DNA of 63,986 bases from Elusimicrobiota bacterium (GCA_016182905.1 JACPFR010000037.1:1-63986), one strand, 5' to 3'; shown: positions 1-8,195, numbered from the stretch's first letter. Made by a program: numbers and translations. Notes: generated from the sequence alone by a model not told the origin.

Positions 1-1
1 A

Positions 2-1423
2 GGCGTGGACGACCGGGTCAAGGCGGGCCTCACGAGCTTGGGCTGGCGCCTCGAGGACGACGGCCGGGCCCTCGACCCCAAGACCAAGGCCCCGGTCACC
101 AAGGCGGTCCTCGACAAGGCGGTCCTCGACCTCCGCCAGGGAGCGCAGCGCGCCGCGCTCGAGACCGTGAACCTCATGCTCGCCTCCGGGAAGCCGCTCC
201 AGCCCGAGGACAAGGCCAAGATCGAGACCTTGGCCGCGGACCTTCCCTCGGGCCTCGCCGCCGCCATCCTCGACCCTCGGTCCGACATGAACAAGGTCAA
301 GGCGATGGCCGACGCCGGCCTGGCCCGCGTCGCGGACTATTTCGACGGTTCACGGACCATGGCCGACCGGGAGGCAGCGGCTCAGCCGGTCTCCGCCGGG
401 ACGCCGGGGCCGCGCGTGGACCTCCCTTATTACACCGCCTTGGAGCGCTCGGTCGGCGAGAAGATCCGTGCGTCCGCCCAGTCCGAGATCGGCCGGGACC
501 CCTTCGGCAAGACCGTCCTGTCCCGCCTCAACGTCGCCGGCAAGCCCGACCTCCCGCCCATCGTGATCGAGGATCAGAACAGCGGGGTCGTGGCTCAGTA
601 CGACTATCGCCGCCGCGCCATCGTCCTCGACCGGGAAGGCGTCCTGACCTCCGTGGTCGGGACCGTGCCTCCGCGCCAGGCGTCGGCCCTGCGCGCCTCT
701 TTGCCGACCCGGGCCGCGTTGATGGCCTACCTCGAAGCCCACCCGGAGGCCGTCGCCGCGGTCGTGAAGGACCACGACGTCGTGATCGTCCATGAGCTGA
801 CCCACGCCTGGCAGGACCGCCGCGACCCGATTTTCCGCGAGATGGTGCGCGGGAACCTTCCCGACGTCCAGCCGCTCGAATATGAGGAGGAGGCGTACAA
901 GACCAAGAACCTCTACCTCCATTCAAAGATCCAGAACGATCCGGCTTCGGTCAGGATGGACGAGGAGTTCCAGGACTACATCTCGATGATTCACGGGCCT
1001 GGCTCCTGGCAGAAGGCCAGGCTCGATTCGATCAACCTCGCCTCCCCCTCCCGGGCCTTGGAGATCACGTCAATCCGCGACGTGCAGAAGGCCCGCGCGT
1101 CCATGGTCGGAGCGCGGCCGGCCGCCACGACGGATGAGCAGAAAGCGAAGGCTCTCGACATGCTCGCGGTGAATCGTGGCGCCAAGGAGCTCGATGCGCT
1201 CGCGATCTCCCACGAAGCGAGGATGAAGACCGTCGACAAGAAGATATGGTCCATCAATGGCGACCGTGCGGCGCTGCTCGGGCCTTTCTACCTCGGGAAG
1301 GCGCTGACCGCCGTCAATTCCGTCGAACGGTCCGTCCTGCTCGATCAGGCGGAGCGCTACGCGAAAGCGTCCGGAAATGCCAAACTCCTGGACGATATCC
1401 GCAAGGCTAAGGAACCGAAATGA
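2..1423 (+). CDS. Putative zinc metallopeptidase-like exported protein, 5' end cut by the window
   Basis: The frame is open to the first base of the window, so the true start lies upstream and the GTG at 5 is probably internal. About 472 residues are visible. The clearest motif is HELTH at about residues 263-267, within a hydrophobic VVIVHELTHAWQ context, as in HExxH zinc peptidases. An acidic LEYEEEAYK segment some 30 residues later could supply a third metal ligand. The N-terminal third is helical and charged, and a YFDGS motif lies near residue 112. The stop overlaps the next lipoprotein gene as ATGA, suggesting co-transcription. The substrate is unknown. The metallopeptidase call rests on the motif alone. 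Confidence 0.55.
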   Translation, partial: GVDDRVKAGLTSLGWRLEDDGRALDPKTKAPVTKAVLDKAVLDLRQGAQRAALETVNLMLASGKPLQPEDKAKIETLAADLPSGLAAAILDPRSDMNKVKAMADAGLARVADYFDGSRTMADREAAAQPVSAGTPGPRVDLPYYTALERSVGEKIRASAQSEIGRDPFGKTVLSRLNVAGKPDLPPIVIEDQNSGVVAQYDYRRRAIVLDREGVLTSVVGTVPPRQASALRASLPTRAALMAYLEAHPEAVAAVVKDHDVVIVHELTHAWQDRRDPIFREMVRGNLPDVQPLEYEEEAYKTKNLYLHSKIQNDPASVRMDEEFQDYISMIHGPGSWQKARLDSINLASPSRALEITSIRDVQKARASMVGARPAATTDEQKAKALDMLAVNRGAKELDALAISHEARMKTVDKKIWSINGDRAALLGPFYLGKALTAVNSVERSVLLDQAERYAKASGNAKLLDDIRKAKEPK

Positions 1424-2004
1424 GCCGCTCGCTGACTTTTCTTCTCGTCGCCGCCGCCGCCTTCTCGGCCTGCAAGAAGAGCGCCCCTGAGAACCTCACT
1501 CCGACCAAGGAAGTCGCCGCCGGCTTCGACATGATCGACTTCGATCCTCCCCAAGGGACCTTTAGCGTCAGGGCGCCCGCGGATTGGGGCGCACGCGAGG
1601 AGAAGCGCGACGGGGACAACATCACCTTCGTCAGCCGCCCCTTGCCGTCGTGTCAGGGTCGCCTCGCCTTCATCCATTTCCTCCGGTACCCCACGAGCCC
1701 CGAGGACAAAACGAACGACGCGCAGAAATACGCGGAAACGTTTTGGGAAGTCGCCCCGGATCATAAGCAGCCCGCACTCGAACACAAGAAATTGGGCGAA
1801 AACGACGCGATCCTGCTCCATTACGAGCATCCGTACCGCAAGCTCCACTCGAAGAAGATCGAGTACATGATGAGAGAGGACCATGCGCTGATCCCCGTCA
1901 AAGGGGGCTTCTACCAGATCTGGCATAACGCGCCGGCCGACTGCTACCAGGCCACCTTGCCCGTCTTCGAAGCTGTCGTGCGTAGCTTCAAACCCAAGAT
2001 CTGA
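1420..2004 (+). CDS. Predicted lipoprotein of unknown function
   Basis: The 194-residue product starts with a signal peptide ending in a lipobox (FSAC, Cys at about residue 17), so it should be lipid-anchored at the outer or inner membrane. The ATG overlaps the previous stop (ATGA), which fixes the start and indicates translational coupling with the HELTH protein. The mature part has one or two dispersed cysteines and alternating beta-like segments ending in a VVRSFKPKI tail. I do not recognise a family. A strong terminator follows at 2012-2066, ending this two-gene unit. Confidence 0.75.
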   Translation: MSRSLTFLLVAAAAFSACKKSAPENLTPTKEVAAGFDMIDFDPPQGTFSVRAPADWGAREEKRDGDNITFVSRPLPSCQGRLAFIHFLRYPTSPEDKTNDAQKYAETFWEVAPDHKQPALEHKKLGENDAILLHYEHPYRKLHSKKIEYMMREDHALIPVKGGFYQIWHNAPADCYQATLPVFEAVVRSFKPKI

Positions 2005-2011
2005 CCCTCCC

Positions 2012-2066
2012 GGACTTATCCACAAACTCGTTACGTACCGAGTTTGGGGATAAGTCCCATTTTTTC
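2012..2066 (+). terminator. Rho-independent terminator
   Basis: The arms GGACTTATCC and GGATAAGTCC, extended inward by ACAAACTCG and CGAGTTT around a short loop, form a long hairpin followed by a run of six T. It lies directly after the lipoprotein stop and just before the promoter of the next gene. Confidence 0.8.
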
Positions 2067-2072
2067 GTTTGA

Positions 2073-2078
2073 TAGAAT
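2073..2078 (+). promoter_or_regulatory. -10 box TAGAAT, leaderless start of the gene at 2085
   Basis: TAGAAT inside TTTGATAGAAT ends 6 nt before the ATG, so transcription should begin at or within a base or two of the start codon. No Shine-Dalgarno site fits between. The mltA promoter has the identical TTTGATAGAAT. Confidence 0.65.
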
Positions 2079-2084
2079 CCGGAC

Positions 2085-2948
2085 ATGATCAAAGCGCTCC
2101 TGATTTTATCGCTCGCCCTCCCCGCAGGAGCGGCGCCCGGCTACGAGGCCTACGCCAAGCTCCACGCCCGGCTCATGGACCGGGACGACGCGAAGCGGCT
2201 CGAGGACGCGCTGCCCCGCCTGAGACGCAACCTCAAGATCGCGCGGACCGTCTCGGACCTTTACTGGACCGACTGCACCATCTTCGACGAGCTGGCCAAG
2301 GCCGAGATCCTCGAGGAGAAGGCGATGAAGGGCCTCGGCATCCGGCGAGAGGTCACCGGCGGCGTGGCCCACGCCCCGGCCGGGGTGATGCACACCTACG
2401 GCTACCTCTTCTCCCAGCTGCGGACCGCGTACGGCCTCAAGGGCAAGCGCTGGATCGAGTCGCGCCTCGACGAGAGGCTCGGCCTGCCCGCGGGGACCTT
2501 CGGCCCGCTTCCGCCCGAGGGGGAGTTCGCCTCGAACCTCACCTCGACTTTGCTCCATCTGATCGGAGCCCCGGCCAAGATCGCGCACGCGACGTCCGTC
2601 GCGCCGGCCGAAAGGACGCTGGGCCGTGTCGAGCAGCGCGTGACCTGGAGGACGCCGGCCGGCAAGACGATGAAGGCCGTGGTGTCCACTTATCTGGCGC
2701 CGCTGATGCCCCTGCCGGGCCTGGAGACCACGGACAACTTCCTGCTGATCTACGAGGTCTATCGGGACGGGCGGCACCGCTTCACGACGGCTTTCCCCGT
2801 AGGCAAGGATTTCGCCGACGCGGTGATGGCGACGAAGCCCGGCAACGAGCCCGCCTTCAAGCCGCGCTTCAACCTGTTCGTCGATCCCGCCTGGACCGTC
2901 GCCGAGCAGGAGAACCTGGGCTGGCGCGCCGAGACGCGGCTGCCTTAG
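2085..2948 (+). CDS. Exported protein of unknown function
   Basis: The 287-residue product has a short hydrophobic N-terminal signal ending around PAGAAP. The mature region is about 265 residues of mixed helix and strand, with a helical start (YEAYAKLHARL) and a beta-rich second half containing TYLAPLMPLPGLETTDNFLL. No catalytic motif or family is recognisable. The start is fixed by the -10 box 6 nt upstream. Its stop overlaps the stop of the convergent RNase T2 gene by 4 bp, leaving no room for a terminator between them. Confidence 0.7.
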   Translation: MIKALLILSLALPAGAAPGYEAYAKLHARLMDRDDAKRLEDALPRLRRNLKIARTVSDLYWTDCTIFDELAKAEILEEKAMKGLGIRREVTGGVAHAPAGVMHTYGYLFSQLRTAYGLKGKRWIESRLDERLGLPAGTFGPLPPEGEFASNLTSTLLHLIGAPAKIAHATSVAPAERTLGRVEQRVTWRTPAGKTMKAVVSTYLAPLMPLPGLETTDNFLLIYEVYRDGRHRFTTAFPVGKDFADAVMATKPGNEPAFKPRFNLFVDPAWTVAEQENLGWRAETRLP

Positions 2949-3781
2949 AGCGAGTCGAGCTCGAAGGACGCCGGGCAGTTCCCCTTCTCGCCGCCGGCGA
3001 GGAGCATCTTGCCGAGCTCGCTCGCGGGCCGCAGGGGATGCGCCAGCTTCAGGCGCACGTCGGAGAGCAAAGACGCGCCGCGCGCCTTCACGCAGGTCAG
3101 CTTGACCTTGCTCCCGCTGCCCGCGCCGTGGTCGCGCTCGAAGGAGGCGAGGAGGGCGGCCGAGGTGACGGTCTTTCCCGCGTTCGCCTCGAGGAAGCGG
3201 CCGAAGCTCGTCCCGGCGATCGCGACGACGAGGTCGGAGGCGCGCGTGAAATATTCCTCGGCCGCGAAGCCCGAGCACGAGCCGTGCTTGTACCACTCGT
3301 GGTTCTGCAGGCAGGAGGCGACGGCGGGCATGACCTGGGTCAGACGGGTCGTCGTCCGGCTCGTCAGGCCCAGCGCGGGCATGCGGCACCAGGTGGCCGC
3401 GCGGTCGAGCGCCCGGGTCGCGTCGTCGACGCCGCAGTAGCCGTAGGAGTGCGACGAGTCGCCGGCGACCTCGGGCCAGAGGCCGTGCAAGGTGAGGTGC
3501 TTCGCGGAGAAGCGGTCCGGGTCCCGGTCGCCGCACTCCGGGAGATTGGGCCGGGTCTCGCAGAACGCGGCGGACCACTGCAAGGCGAGGACGTACGAGT
3601 CGAACCGTCCGGCGACGCCTCCGCCCGACGGAAGGCGGACGGGGACCGCGGCGGGAGTCGCGGGCGGCGCGGAGAGGGCGGCGCGCCAATGGGCGGCGGG
3701 GTCGCCCTGATCCCAGTTCAAGGCGGCGGCGGGAAGGGCCGCCAACAGCATGAGGATCGCGAAACCGGTCGGTCGTCTCAT
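2945..3781 (-). CDS. Secreted RNase T2 family ribonuclease
   Basis: This 278-residue protein has a Sec signal peptide (cleavage near residue 20) and both hallmark T2 active-site segments: CAS1 LTLHGLWPE with catalytic His99, and CAS2 HEWYKHGSCSG with His161, Glu162, Lys165 and His166. T2 enzymes cleave single-stranded RNA through a 2',3'-cyclic phosphate, usually outside the cytoplasm for nutrient scavenging. Several Cys pairs flank the core, as in the family. An AAGGAG Shine-Dalgarno site lies before the ATG, and a TATAAT box sits further upstream (3815-3820), so this gene has a conventional leader. It is convergent with the gene ending at 2948. Confidence 0.92.
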   Translation of the reverse strand: MRRPTGFAILMLLAALPAAALNWDQGDPAAHWRAALSAPPATPAAVPVRLPSGGGVAGRFDSYVLALQWSAAFCETRPNLPECGDRDPDRFSAKHLTLHGLWPEVAGDSSHSYGYCGVDDATRALDRAATWCRMPALGLTSRTTTRLTQVMPAVASCLQNHEWYKHGSCSGFAAEEYFTRASDLVVAIAGTSFGRFLEANAGKTVTSAALLASFERDHGAGSGSKVKLTCVKARGASLLSDVRLKLAHPLRPASELGKMLLAGGEKGNCPASFELDSL

Positions 3782-3814
3782 CCGCCTCTCCTTGCGCCGA
3801 AGGACCTGGGGACA

Positions 3815-3820
3815 TTATAG
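3815..3820 (-). promoter_or_regulatory. -10 box TATAAT of the RNase T2 gene
   Basis: A perfect TATAAT on the minus strand lies 33 nt upstream of the ATG, leaving room for a leader of roughly 25 nt with an AGGAG Shine-Dalgarno site. It is a useful contrast to the leaderless class. Confidence 0.55.
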
Positions 3821-3870
3821 GCACAAAGTCCCGATTTTCGACGCGCGATTCTCGGGCTTTCCCGGTTTGA

Positions 3871-3876
3871 TAGAAT
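3871..3876 (+). promoter_or_regulatory. -10 box TAGAAT, leaderless start of mltA
   Basis: TTTGATAGAAT ends 6 nt before the GTG start. It is the same 11-mer as before the gene at 2085, with the same spacing. Confidence 0.65.
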
Positions 3877-3882
3877 GACCCC

Positions 3883-5106
3883 GTGATCAGCGCGATCTTG
3901 CTCCTGCTTTTGTCCCCCGCCTCGGCGCAGCCGCCGGCCGTCGCGGTCTCGACGCCGGCGTTCGCCGGCCCCGCGCTGAGGCTCGTCGCCGAGGAGGACT
4001 ACCCGCGCTTCGAGGAGTCGTTCAAGTCGAAGGCCGGCCTCGTCAAGGCCGCGCGCAAGGCGATCGAGTACCTCGAGACCTTGCCCCCGGCCAAGACGAT
4101 CCGCGTCGCCGACCGCGACTACGGCCCCGCGCAGCTCGTCGAAAGCGCCAGGGCGATCATCGAGCTCGCGCAGAAGGCGAAGACCGCCGACGAGTTCGAC
4201 GAGAAGGTCCGCGAGGGCTTCGACGTGTTCCAGTCCGCCGGGCTCGACGGGACGGGCCGCGTCGTGTTCTCCTCCTATTACCAGCCGCTGCTGCGCGCGA
4301 GCCTCAAGAAGACGGCGGCCTACCCGTATCCCTTGTATCGCCGCCCGAAGGACATGGTCGAGGTGGACCTCGCCGCGTTCGGCAAGGCGAACGGCGAGAC
4401 TTCGCTCCTGGGCCGGCTGACCCCGGACGGAGCGGTCGTGCCGTACTACACGCGCGGCGACATCGACCGCCGCAAGGCGCTGGCGGGCAAGGGCCTCGAG
4501 ATCGCCTGGCTGAAGGACCGCTTCGATGCCCTCGACCTGCACATCCAGGGCTCGGCGATCCTCAAGTTCCCCGACGGGAAGGAAAGACTGCTCAAGTACG
4601 CCGCGACGAACGGCAAGGCCTACAACTCGGTCGGCCTGACCCTCGTGAAGGCGGGCGTGTTCGCGCGCGACGAGATCACGCACGACAAGCTGCGCGAGTA
4701 CCTGCGCAAGAACCCCGACGCCGAGAGCTGGATCCTGGCGGCGAACCCGCGCTACGTGTTCTTCGAGCTCGCCCCTCTCCCCGAGGACGGGGAGCCGTTC
4801 GGCGCGACCGAGCAGTCCCTCGTGCCGGCGCGGTCGATCGCGGTGGACCCCGCGTTCATGCCGCTGGGCGGCCTGTACTTCTTCTCGACGACCTCCCCGC
4901 AGACCGACAAGGACGGGCGCCTGCTCGCGACGGCGGAGAACTCGCGCTTCGCCTTCGGCCTCGACACCGGCGGGGCCATCAAGAGCCCGGGGCGCGTGGA
5001 CATCTACGCCGGGCACGGACCGCAGGCGGCGGCGACGGCGCGCGGACAGTGGGCGGACGGCAGGCTGTACCTGCTCGTCAAGAAGCTGCCCCCGCGCGAG
5101 CGGTGA
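3883..5106 (+). CDS. mltA: Membrane-bound lytic murein transglycosylase A (MltA)
   Basis: The 407-residue product has a signal peptide and the MltA layout. An N-terminal MltA barrel region (roughly residues 125-290) contains FSSYYQPLL and the HIQGSA segment that corresponds to the family's (V/L)QxQGSG motif. A C-terminal 3D domain contains FGLDTGGAIKSPGRVDIYAG, including the catalytic-type Asp. MltA cleaves the MurNAc-GlcNAc bond, forming 1,6-anhydromuramyl ends during murein turnover. The signal ends in Ala-Gln rather than a clear lipobox Cys, so it may be periplasmic rather than lipid-anchored. GTG start; the stop overlaps the next start (GTGA). Confidence 0.93.
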   Translation: MISAILLLLLSPASAQPPAVAVSTPAFAGPALRLVAEEDYPRFEESFKSKAGLVKAARKAIEYLETLPPAKTIRVADRDYGPAQLVESARAIIELAQKAKTADEFDEKVREGFDVFQSAGLDGTGRVVFSSYYQPLLRASLKKTAAYPYPLYRRPKDMVEVDLAAFGKANGETSLLGRLTPDGAVVPYYTRGDIDRRKALAGKGLEIAWLKDRFDALDLHIQGSAILKFPDGKERLLKYAATNGKAYNSVGLTLVKAGVFARDEITHDKLREYLRKNPDAESWILAANPRYVFFELAPLPEDGEPFGATEQSLVPARSIAVDPAFMPLGGLYFFSTTSPQTDKDGRLLATAENSRFAFGLDTGGAIKSPGRVDIYAGHGPQAAATARGQWADGRLYLLVKKLPPRER

Positions 5107-5450
5107 GCCGCCTCCAGGAAGCCTTCGACCGCGCCGACGAGCTCGGCGGCGCGGGGCGCTACTTCGACGCCCACGAGGAGCTCGAGGCCTTCTGGATGAA
5201 GGCCGTGGGCGACGAGAAGACCTTGCTTCAGGGCCTGATCCAAGTCGCCGCGGGCCTGCACCGCCTGAAGCTCGACCCCGCGAAGACCGACGGGGCGTTC
5301 TACCTGCTCGACCGGGGGCTGGAGAAGCTGCGCAAGACCGAGAGCCTGCTTGCGCCCGGAACGCTCGCCCCGCTGGCCGCCGCCGTTGGGCGGATCCGCT
5401 CGACGCGCAAGGCCCCGGCCTCCCTCGTCTTCGGGCTCAAGGCCGCTTGA
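5103..5450 (+). CDS. DUF309 family protein
   Basis: The frame is open further upstream, but the GTG at 5103 overlapping the mltA stop is the likely start, giving 115 residues. The DUF309 signature is visible: FDAHEELEAFW followed by LLQGLIQVAAGLHRL, an all-helical domain with conserved His, Glu and Trp. Function is unknown; members are small cytoplasmic proteins. Overlap with mltA suggests translational coupling. The last bases of the gene contain the TTGACG -35 box of the following gene. Confidence 0.85.
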   Translation: MSRLQEAFDRADELGGAGRYFDAHEELEAFWMKAVGDEKTLLQGLIQVAAGLHRLKLDPAKTDGAFYLLDRGLEKLRKTESLLAPGTLAPLAAAVGRIRSTRKAPASLVFGLKAA

Positions 5451-5475
5451 CGGCGCGGGTCCCCATGGCTATCAT
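5447..5475 (+). promoter_or_regulatory. Promoter TTGACG-17-TATCAT, leaderless start at 5483
   Basis: A near-consensus -35 (TTGACG, 5447-5452) and -10 (TATCAT, 5470-5475) are separated by exactly 17 nt. The -10 ends 7 nt before the ATG at 5483, predicting a leaderless mRNA. Confidence 0.7.
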
Positions 5476-5482
5476 GGGTGCC

Positions 5483-5923
5483 ATGGCCGACCTCTCCGAC
5501 ATCGAAAAGCAGGCGAAGGACGCCGTCGCCGCGATCATCGCCAAGGATCCCGTCGCCGGGGCCGTCCTGACGGTGCCGGTCATCTGCCAGCACATCTCGC
5601 ACGCGGGTCGGACGAGCAAGGACCCGAAGGCGGCGATCGCCGCGGTGTGCCGCGGCTCGATGAACGCCGTGCTCCTCGGCGGCCAGAGCGTCCCCGACGC
5701 CGCCGTCGCGCTGCTCGAGGCCCTGCCCAACATGAGCCTCATGATGAGCACGGGGCCCGAGGACCTGATGTCCTGGGTGATGGAAGGCATCGCCGACGTG
5801 ACCCCGCTCGCCGGCCCCGAGGTGCGCGACGCCCTGCGCGCGGCGATCGAGGAGAAGTTCATGGGCGCGTCGGCGATCTTCGACGGGTTCTGCGACGCCG
5901 CCGCCCGGAAGAACCGGGGCTAG
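5483..5923 (+). CDS. Small helical protein of unknown function
   Basis: The ATG at 5483 gives 146 residues and sits 7 nt after a good -10 box; the 12 extra upstream codons are probably untranslated. The sequence is nearly all helix, rich in Ala and Met, with four cysteines (around ICQHISHAG, AVCRGSMNAVLLGG and FDGFCDAA) and no signal peptide. The Gly/Met-rich middle could pack as a helical bundle. No family is recognised. It converges on the CWC gene with a 4-bp stop overlap. Confidence 0.65.
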   Translation: MADLSDIEKQAKDAVAAIIAKDPVAGAVLTVPVICQHISHAGRTSKDPKAAIAAVCRGSMNAVLLGGQSVPDAAVALLEALPNMSLMMSTGPEDLMSWVMEGIADVTPLAGPEVRDALRAAIEEKFMGASAIFDGFCDAAARKNRG

Positions 5924-6225
5924 GCGGGGGCCCGGCCGGCGCAGCCGCGCAGCGGCAAGGCCGGGTAGCGCGGGTACGCGGGCTCCTTCTCCGCGCGGCC
6001 GCACAGGAAGATCGCGCTCCCGCTCTTGGTCTTCAGGGTCTTGGCGTGCGCGCAGCCGAGGCAGTCGCCGACGCGGCGCGCGATCTCGGCCCGGAGGCAC
6101 TTCGGGCACAGGCAGCCTTCGCCGTCGACGGGCATCACCGCGGGCAGGTCCGCGCACCAGCACGAGGTCTTGCCCTCGACGTTCCCGCACCCGAAGGTCT
6201 CGCCGCACGCCGCGCACTTCTCCAT
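5920..6225 (-). CDS. Cysteine-rich CWC domain protein
   Basis: The open frame runs far upstream, but the ATG at 6225 (protein beginning MEKCAACGETFGC) is the natural start, giving 101 residues. The first half matches the cysteine-rich CWC family: CxxC, then SCWCADLP and CLCPKC, a probable zinc-binding module. The second half adds GDCLGCAHA and FLCGRAEKEP, another likely metal site. It is a small cytoplasmic protein of unknown role, lying directly downstream of lexA on the same strand with 5 nt between, so it may be co-transcribed with lexA and SOS-inducible. Confidence 0.75.
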   Translation of the reverse strand: MEKCAACGETFGCGNVEGKTSCWCADLPAVMPVDGEGCLCPKCLRAEIARRVGDCLGCAHAKTLKTKSGSAIFLCGRAEKEPAYPRYPALPLRGCAGRAPA

Positions 6226-6230
6226 GGCCG

Positions 6231-6827
6231 CTAGAGCTTGCGGATCAGGGAGATGACCTTGCCGGCGATGCGGCCCTCGCCGATGGGGAAGGGCTCGTAA
6301 CGGGGGTTGTCGGGGATGAGGATGAGGCCCGCGGGCTTGACCTTGAGGCGCTTGACCGTCGCCTCGCCGTCGTCGTAGCGGACGACGACGACGTCGTTGG
6401 TCGAGGCGGTCTCCTGCCAGCGGACGACGACGGTGTCGCCGTCGTGCAAAGTGGCCTGCATGGAGTCGCCCTTGACCTTGAGGGCGAAGAGCTGGGCCGG
6501 GTCGCCGCGGTCGGCGACGACGGGCACGTGGCCCATCGGCTCGGCGTAGGCGCCGGCGGTGGGGCCGGCGGGGACGAGGCCGAGAAGCGGGATCATGGCC
6601 ACGCGCTCCATGCTCGTGACCTGCGCGGCGCGGGAGCGGCCCTTGGCTTCCTCGAGGAGGCCCTTCTCGCGCAGCTTGTCGAGATGGTACTGGATCGTGT
6701 CCGGCGAGCTGACGCCGGCGAGGCGGCACAGCTCGCGCACGGTGGGCGGGTAGCCGTGATCCGTGGTGAAGCGGCCGAGGAGCTCGAGGATCTGCTGCTG
6801 ACGCGGGGTCAATCCATTGTTTTCCAT
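6231..6827 (-). CDS. lexA: LexA repressor
   Basis: The 198-residue product has full LexA architecture. A winged HTH covers about residues 1-70 (LTPRQQQILELL, YPPTVRELCRLAGVSS). The self-cleavage site Ala87-Gly88 lies in LVPAGPTAG. The peptidase dyad is Ser122 in KGDSM and Lys159 in ATVKRLK. LexA represses SOS genes and self-cleaves when RecA is activated by single-stranded DNA. Its promoter carries a CGAAC-N4-GTTCG box, so it is autoregulated, and radA in this window carries a matching box. The recognition motif is of the Bacillus/Gram-positive type rather than the enterobacterial CTGT type. Confidence 0.96.
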   Translation of the reverse strand: MENNGLTPRQQQILELLGRFTTDHGYPPTVRELCRLAGVSSPDTIQYHLDKLREKGLLEEAKGRSRAAQVTSMERVAMIPLLGLVPAGPTAGAYAEPMGHVPVVADRGDPAQLFALKVKGDSMQATLHDGDTVVVRWQETASTNDVVVVRYDDGEATVKRLKVKPAGLILIPDNPRYEPFPIGEGRIAGKVISLIRKL

Positions 6828-6835
6828 GCCCCCTA

Positions 6836-6864
6836 AGCATAGTCGAACGAGTGTTCGATGTCAA
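6836..6864 (-). promoter_or_regulatory. lexA promoter TTGACA-17-TATGCT
   Basis: On the minus strand TTGACA (6859-6864) and TATGCT (6836-6841) are 17 nt apart. The -10 ends 8 nt before the lexA ATG, so the transcript has little or no leader. The SOS box fills the spacer, which explains repression by occlusion of RNA polymerase. Confidence 0.85.
6844..6857. promoter_or_regulatory. LexA-binding SOS box of lexA
   Basis: CGAACGAGTGTTCG matches the CGAAC-N4-GTTCG operator and lies between the -35 and -10 boxes. It differs at a single central base from the box in front of radA. Confidence 0.9.
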
Positions 6865-6880
6865 GGGGGTAAGCGGGCCC

Positions 6881-6909
6881 TTGACATGGCCACGGCCGGC
6901 CTTTACGCT
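6881..6909 (+). promoter_or_regulatory. Promoter TTGACA-17-TACGCT, leaderless start at 6916
   Basis: A consensus -35 and a TACGCT -10 are 17 nt apart, and the -10 ends 6 nt before the ATG. It is divergent from the lexA promoter, with the two -35 boxes only 16 bp apart, so LexA binding might also affect it. Confidence 0.75.
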
Positions 6910-6915
6910 TGAGGT

Positions 6916-8157
6916 ATGACGAAACCCCTCGTCGCCTGTCTCGCCCTCGTCATCGCGTTCCAAGCGTCGGCGCAGACGGCGCGCCGAAGCCCCGCGGAGG
7001 CCAAGGCCGAGCTGTCCCGGAAGTTCGCCAAGGGCGCCGACGTCGCGGGGCTCGATTTCACGGGCCAGGCCGAACCCCTCGTCCTGCTCCTCGACCAGGC
7101 GAAGTACGTCCAGGCCGGCCGCGAGTCGGGAGACGAGAAGGAGACCCATATCGCGTTCATCCGGTCGGTCGCGCGCCGCCTCGGCGCGCGCCCGGAGACG
7201 GCCGCCGAGCTTTACGGGGACCGCGTGCGTCCGGGACGGGCCGGCACGGTCGCGCCGGCCGAGATCGCCGCGCGCGAGGCCCTCGCCGAGGACATGCGGC
7301 GCAATCCCGGCATCTCCGAGGAGAAGAAGAAGCGCCTGAACCGGAACCTCACCGCGACGAGCGAGTATCTGAAGGCGGTCATGAACGGCGACTCGGCCTC
7401 GATCGGCGGGCCGGCCTCCCCCCCGGCCGAGCTCAACGTCACGGCCGTCTCCGCCCCGGCCGACGGACCGCAGTACGACTCGACGGGCCAGCGCAACTGG
7501 AGCCGGGTGCTGCCCCGGGTCCAACCCCTCTCCTTGGTCGTTTCCCCGACCCCCTCGCCCGCGGGCCCGCTGCAGAGCGCCTCGGCCGGGATGATGTCCT
7601 GGGCGTCGCTGAGCGCCTACTTCGACTGGGAGAGGGGCAAGCAGGTCGCGGCGGAGGCCTACACCGGGACCTTGAACTACGCCAAGAAGATGGGCGCCAT
7701 GTGCTACCGGTTCTTCAAGCAGGCGCTCATCGACGCCGGCGTCATCGACGTCCCCAACCCGCAGAGCACCGGCCTCATCGGCCTGCGCCCCGGCGCGGCC
7801 CGGATGTTCAGCCAGGACGTGAGGAAGAACCCCAAGATCCTCGACGAGATGGGCTACCGGCAGGTGGACCTCGCCAAGGCGAGCAACGACCCCGCCTCCG
7901 TGCCCGACGGGTCCCTGCTGATCTACGCGGCCGGCTGCAGCTTCGCCAACGACGTGCACGGCCACGCGGAGATCACCGTCGGTCCGGGCACCTACGCGCT
8001 CCTGCGGGCGCGCAACCGCCGTCTGCGCGAGCTTCCGACGGACGCCAACGAGGTGCGCGTCTGCCATTTCTCCTGCACCAAGCGCAGCATGCCGTTCCTG
8101 CGCACCTACGGCAAGCAGGGCTGCCTGAAGATGTACGTCCCGGTCAAATCTTCTTGA
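6916..8157 (+). CDS. Exported protein with a possible cysteine-peptidase (CHAP/NlpC-like) C-terminal domain
   Basis: This 413-residue protein has a Sec signal (cleavage after QASA-Q), a charged helical N-terminal region and a Pro/Ser-rich linker near residues 150-225. The C-terminal domain resembles papain-like amidase folds: a Cys at the start of a helix (GAMCYRFFKQAL), a surface loop with VPDGSLLIYAAGC, then GHAEITVG with a candidate catalytic His. Such domains usually cut peptidoglycan peptides. The order Cys, then Gly-His-Ala-Glu, is the only direct evidence, so the enzymatic call is tentative. It is transcribed divergently from lexA with a short promoter overlap region. Confidence 0.55.
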   Translation: MTKPLVACLALVIAFQASAQTARRSPAEAKAELSRKFAKGADVAGLDFTGQAEPLVLLLDQAKYVQAGRESGDEKETHIAFIRSVARRLGARPETAAELYGDRVRPGRAGTVAPAEIAAREALAEDMRRNPGISEEKKKRLNRNLTATSEYLKAVMNGDSASIGGPASPPAELNVTAVSAPADGPQYDSTGQRNWSRVLPRVQPLSLVVSPTPSPAGPLQSASAGMMSWASLSAYFDWERGKQVAAEAYTGTLNYAKKMGAMCYRFFKQALIDAGVIDVPNPQSTGLIGLRPGAARMFSQDVRKNPKILDEMGYRQVDLAKASNDPASVPDGSLLIYAAGCSFANDVHGHAEITVGPGTYALLRARNRRLRELPTDANEVRVCHFSCTKRSMPFLRTYGKQGCLKMYVPVKSS

Positions 8158-8158
8158 C

Positions 8159-8188
8159 CTGACAGGGCCCGGGCCGATGCGCTAAGAT
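8159..8188 (+). promoter_or_regulatory. Promoter CTGACA-18-TAAGAT, leaderless start at 8196
   Basis: TAAGAT ends 7 nt before the ATG. CTGACA lies 18 nt upstream, directly after the preceding stop codon. Confidence 0.55.
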
Positions 8189-8195
8189 AGGCGCC

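Noticed and set aside
2106-3824. 572-codon frame antisense to the genes at 2085-3781
   Set aside because: Same shadow effect: it spans two real genes on opposite strands and has a pure Arg/Gly/Pro composition.
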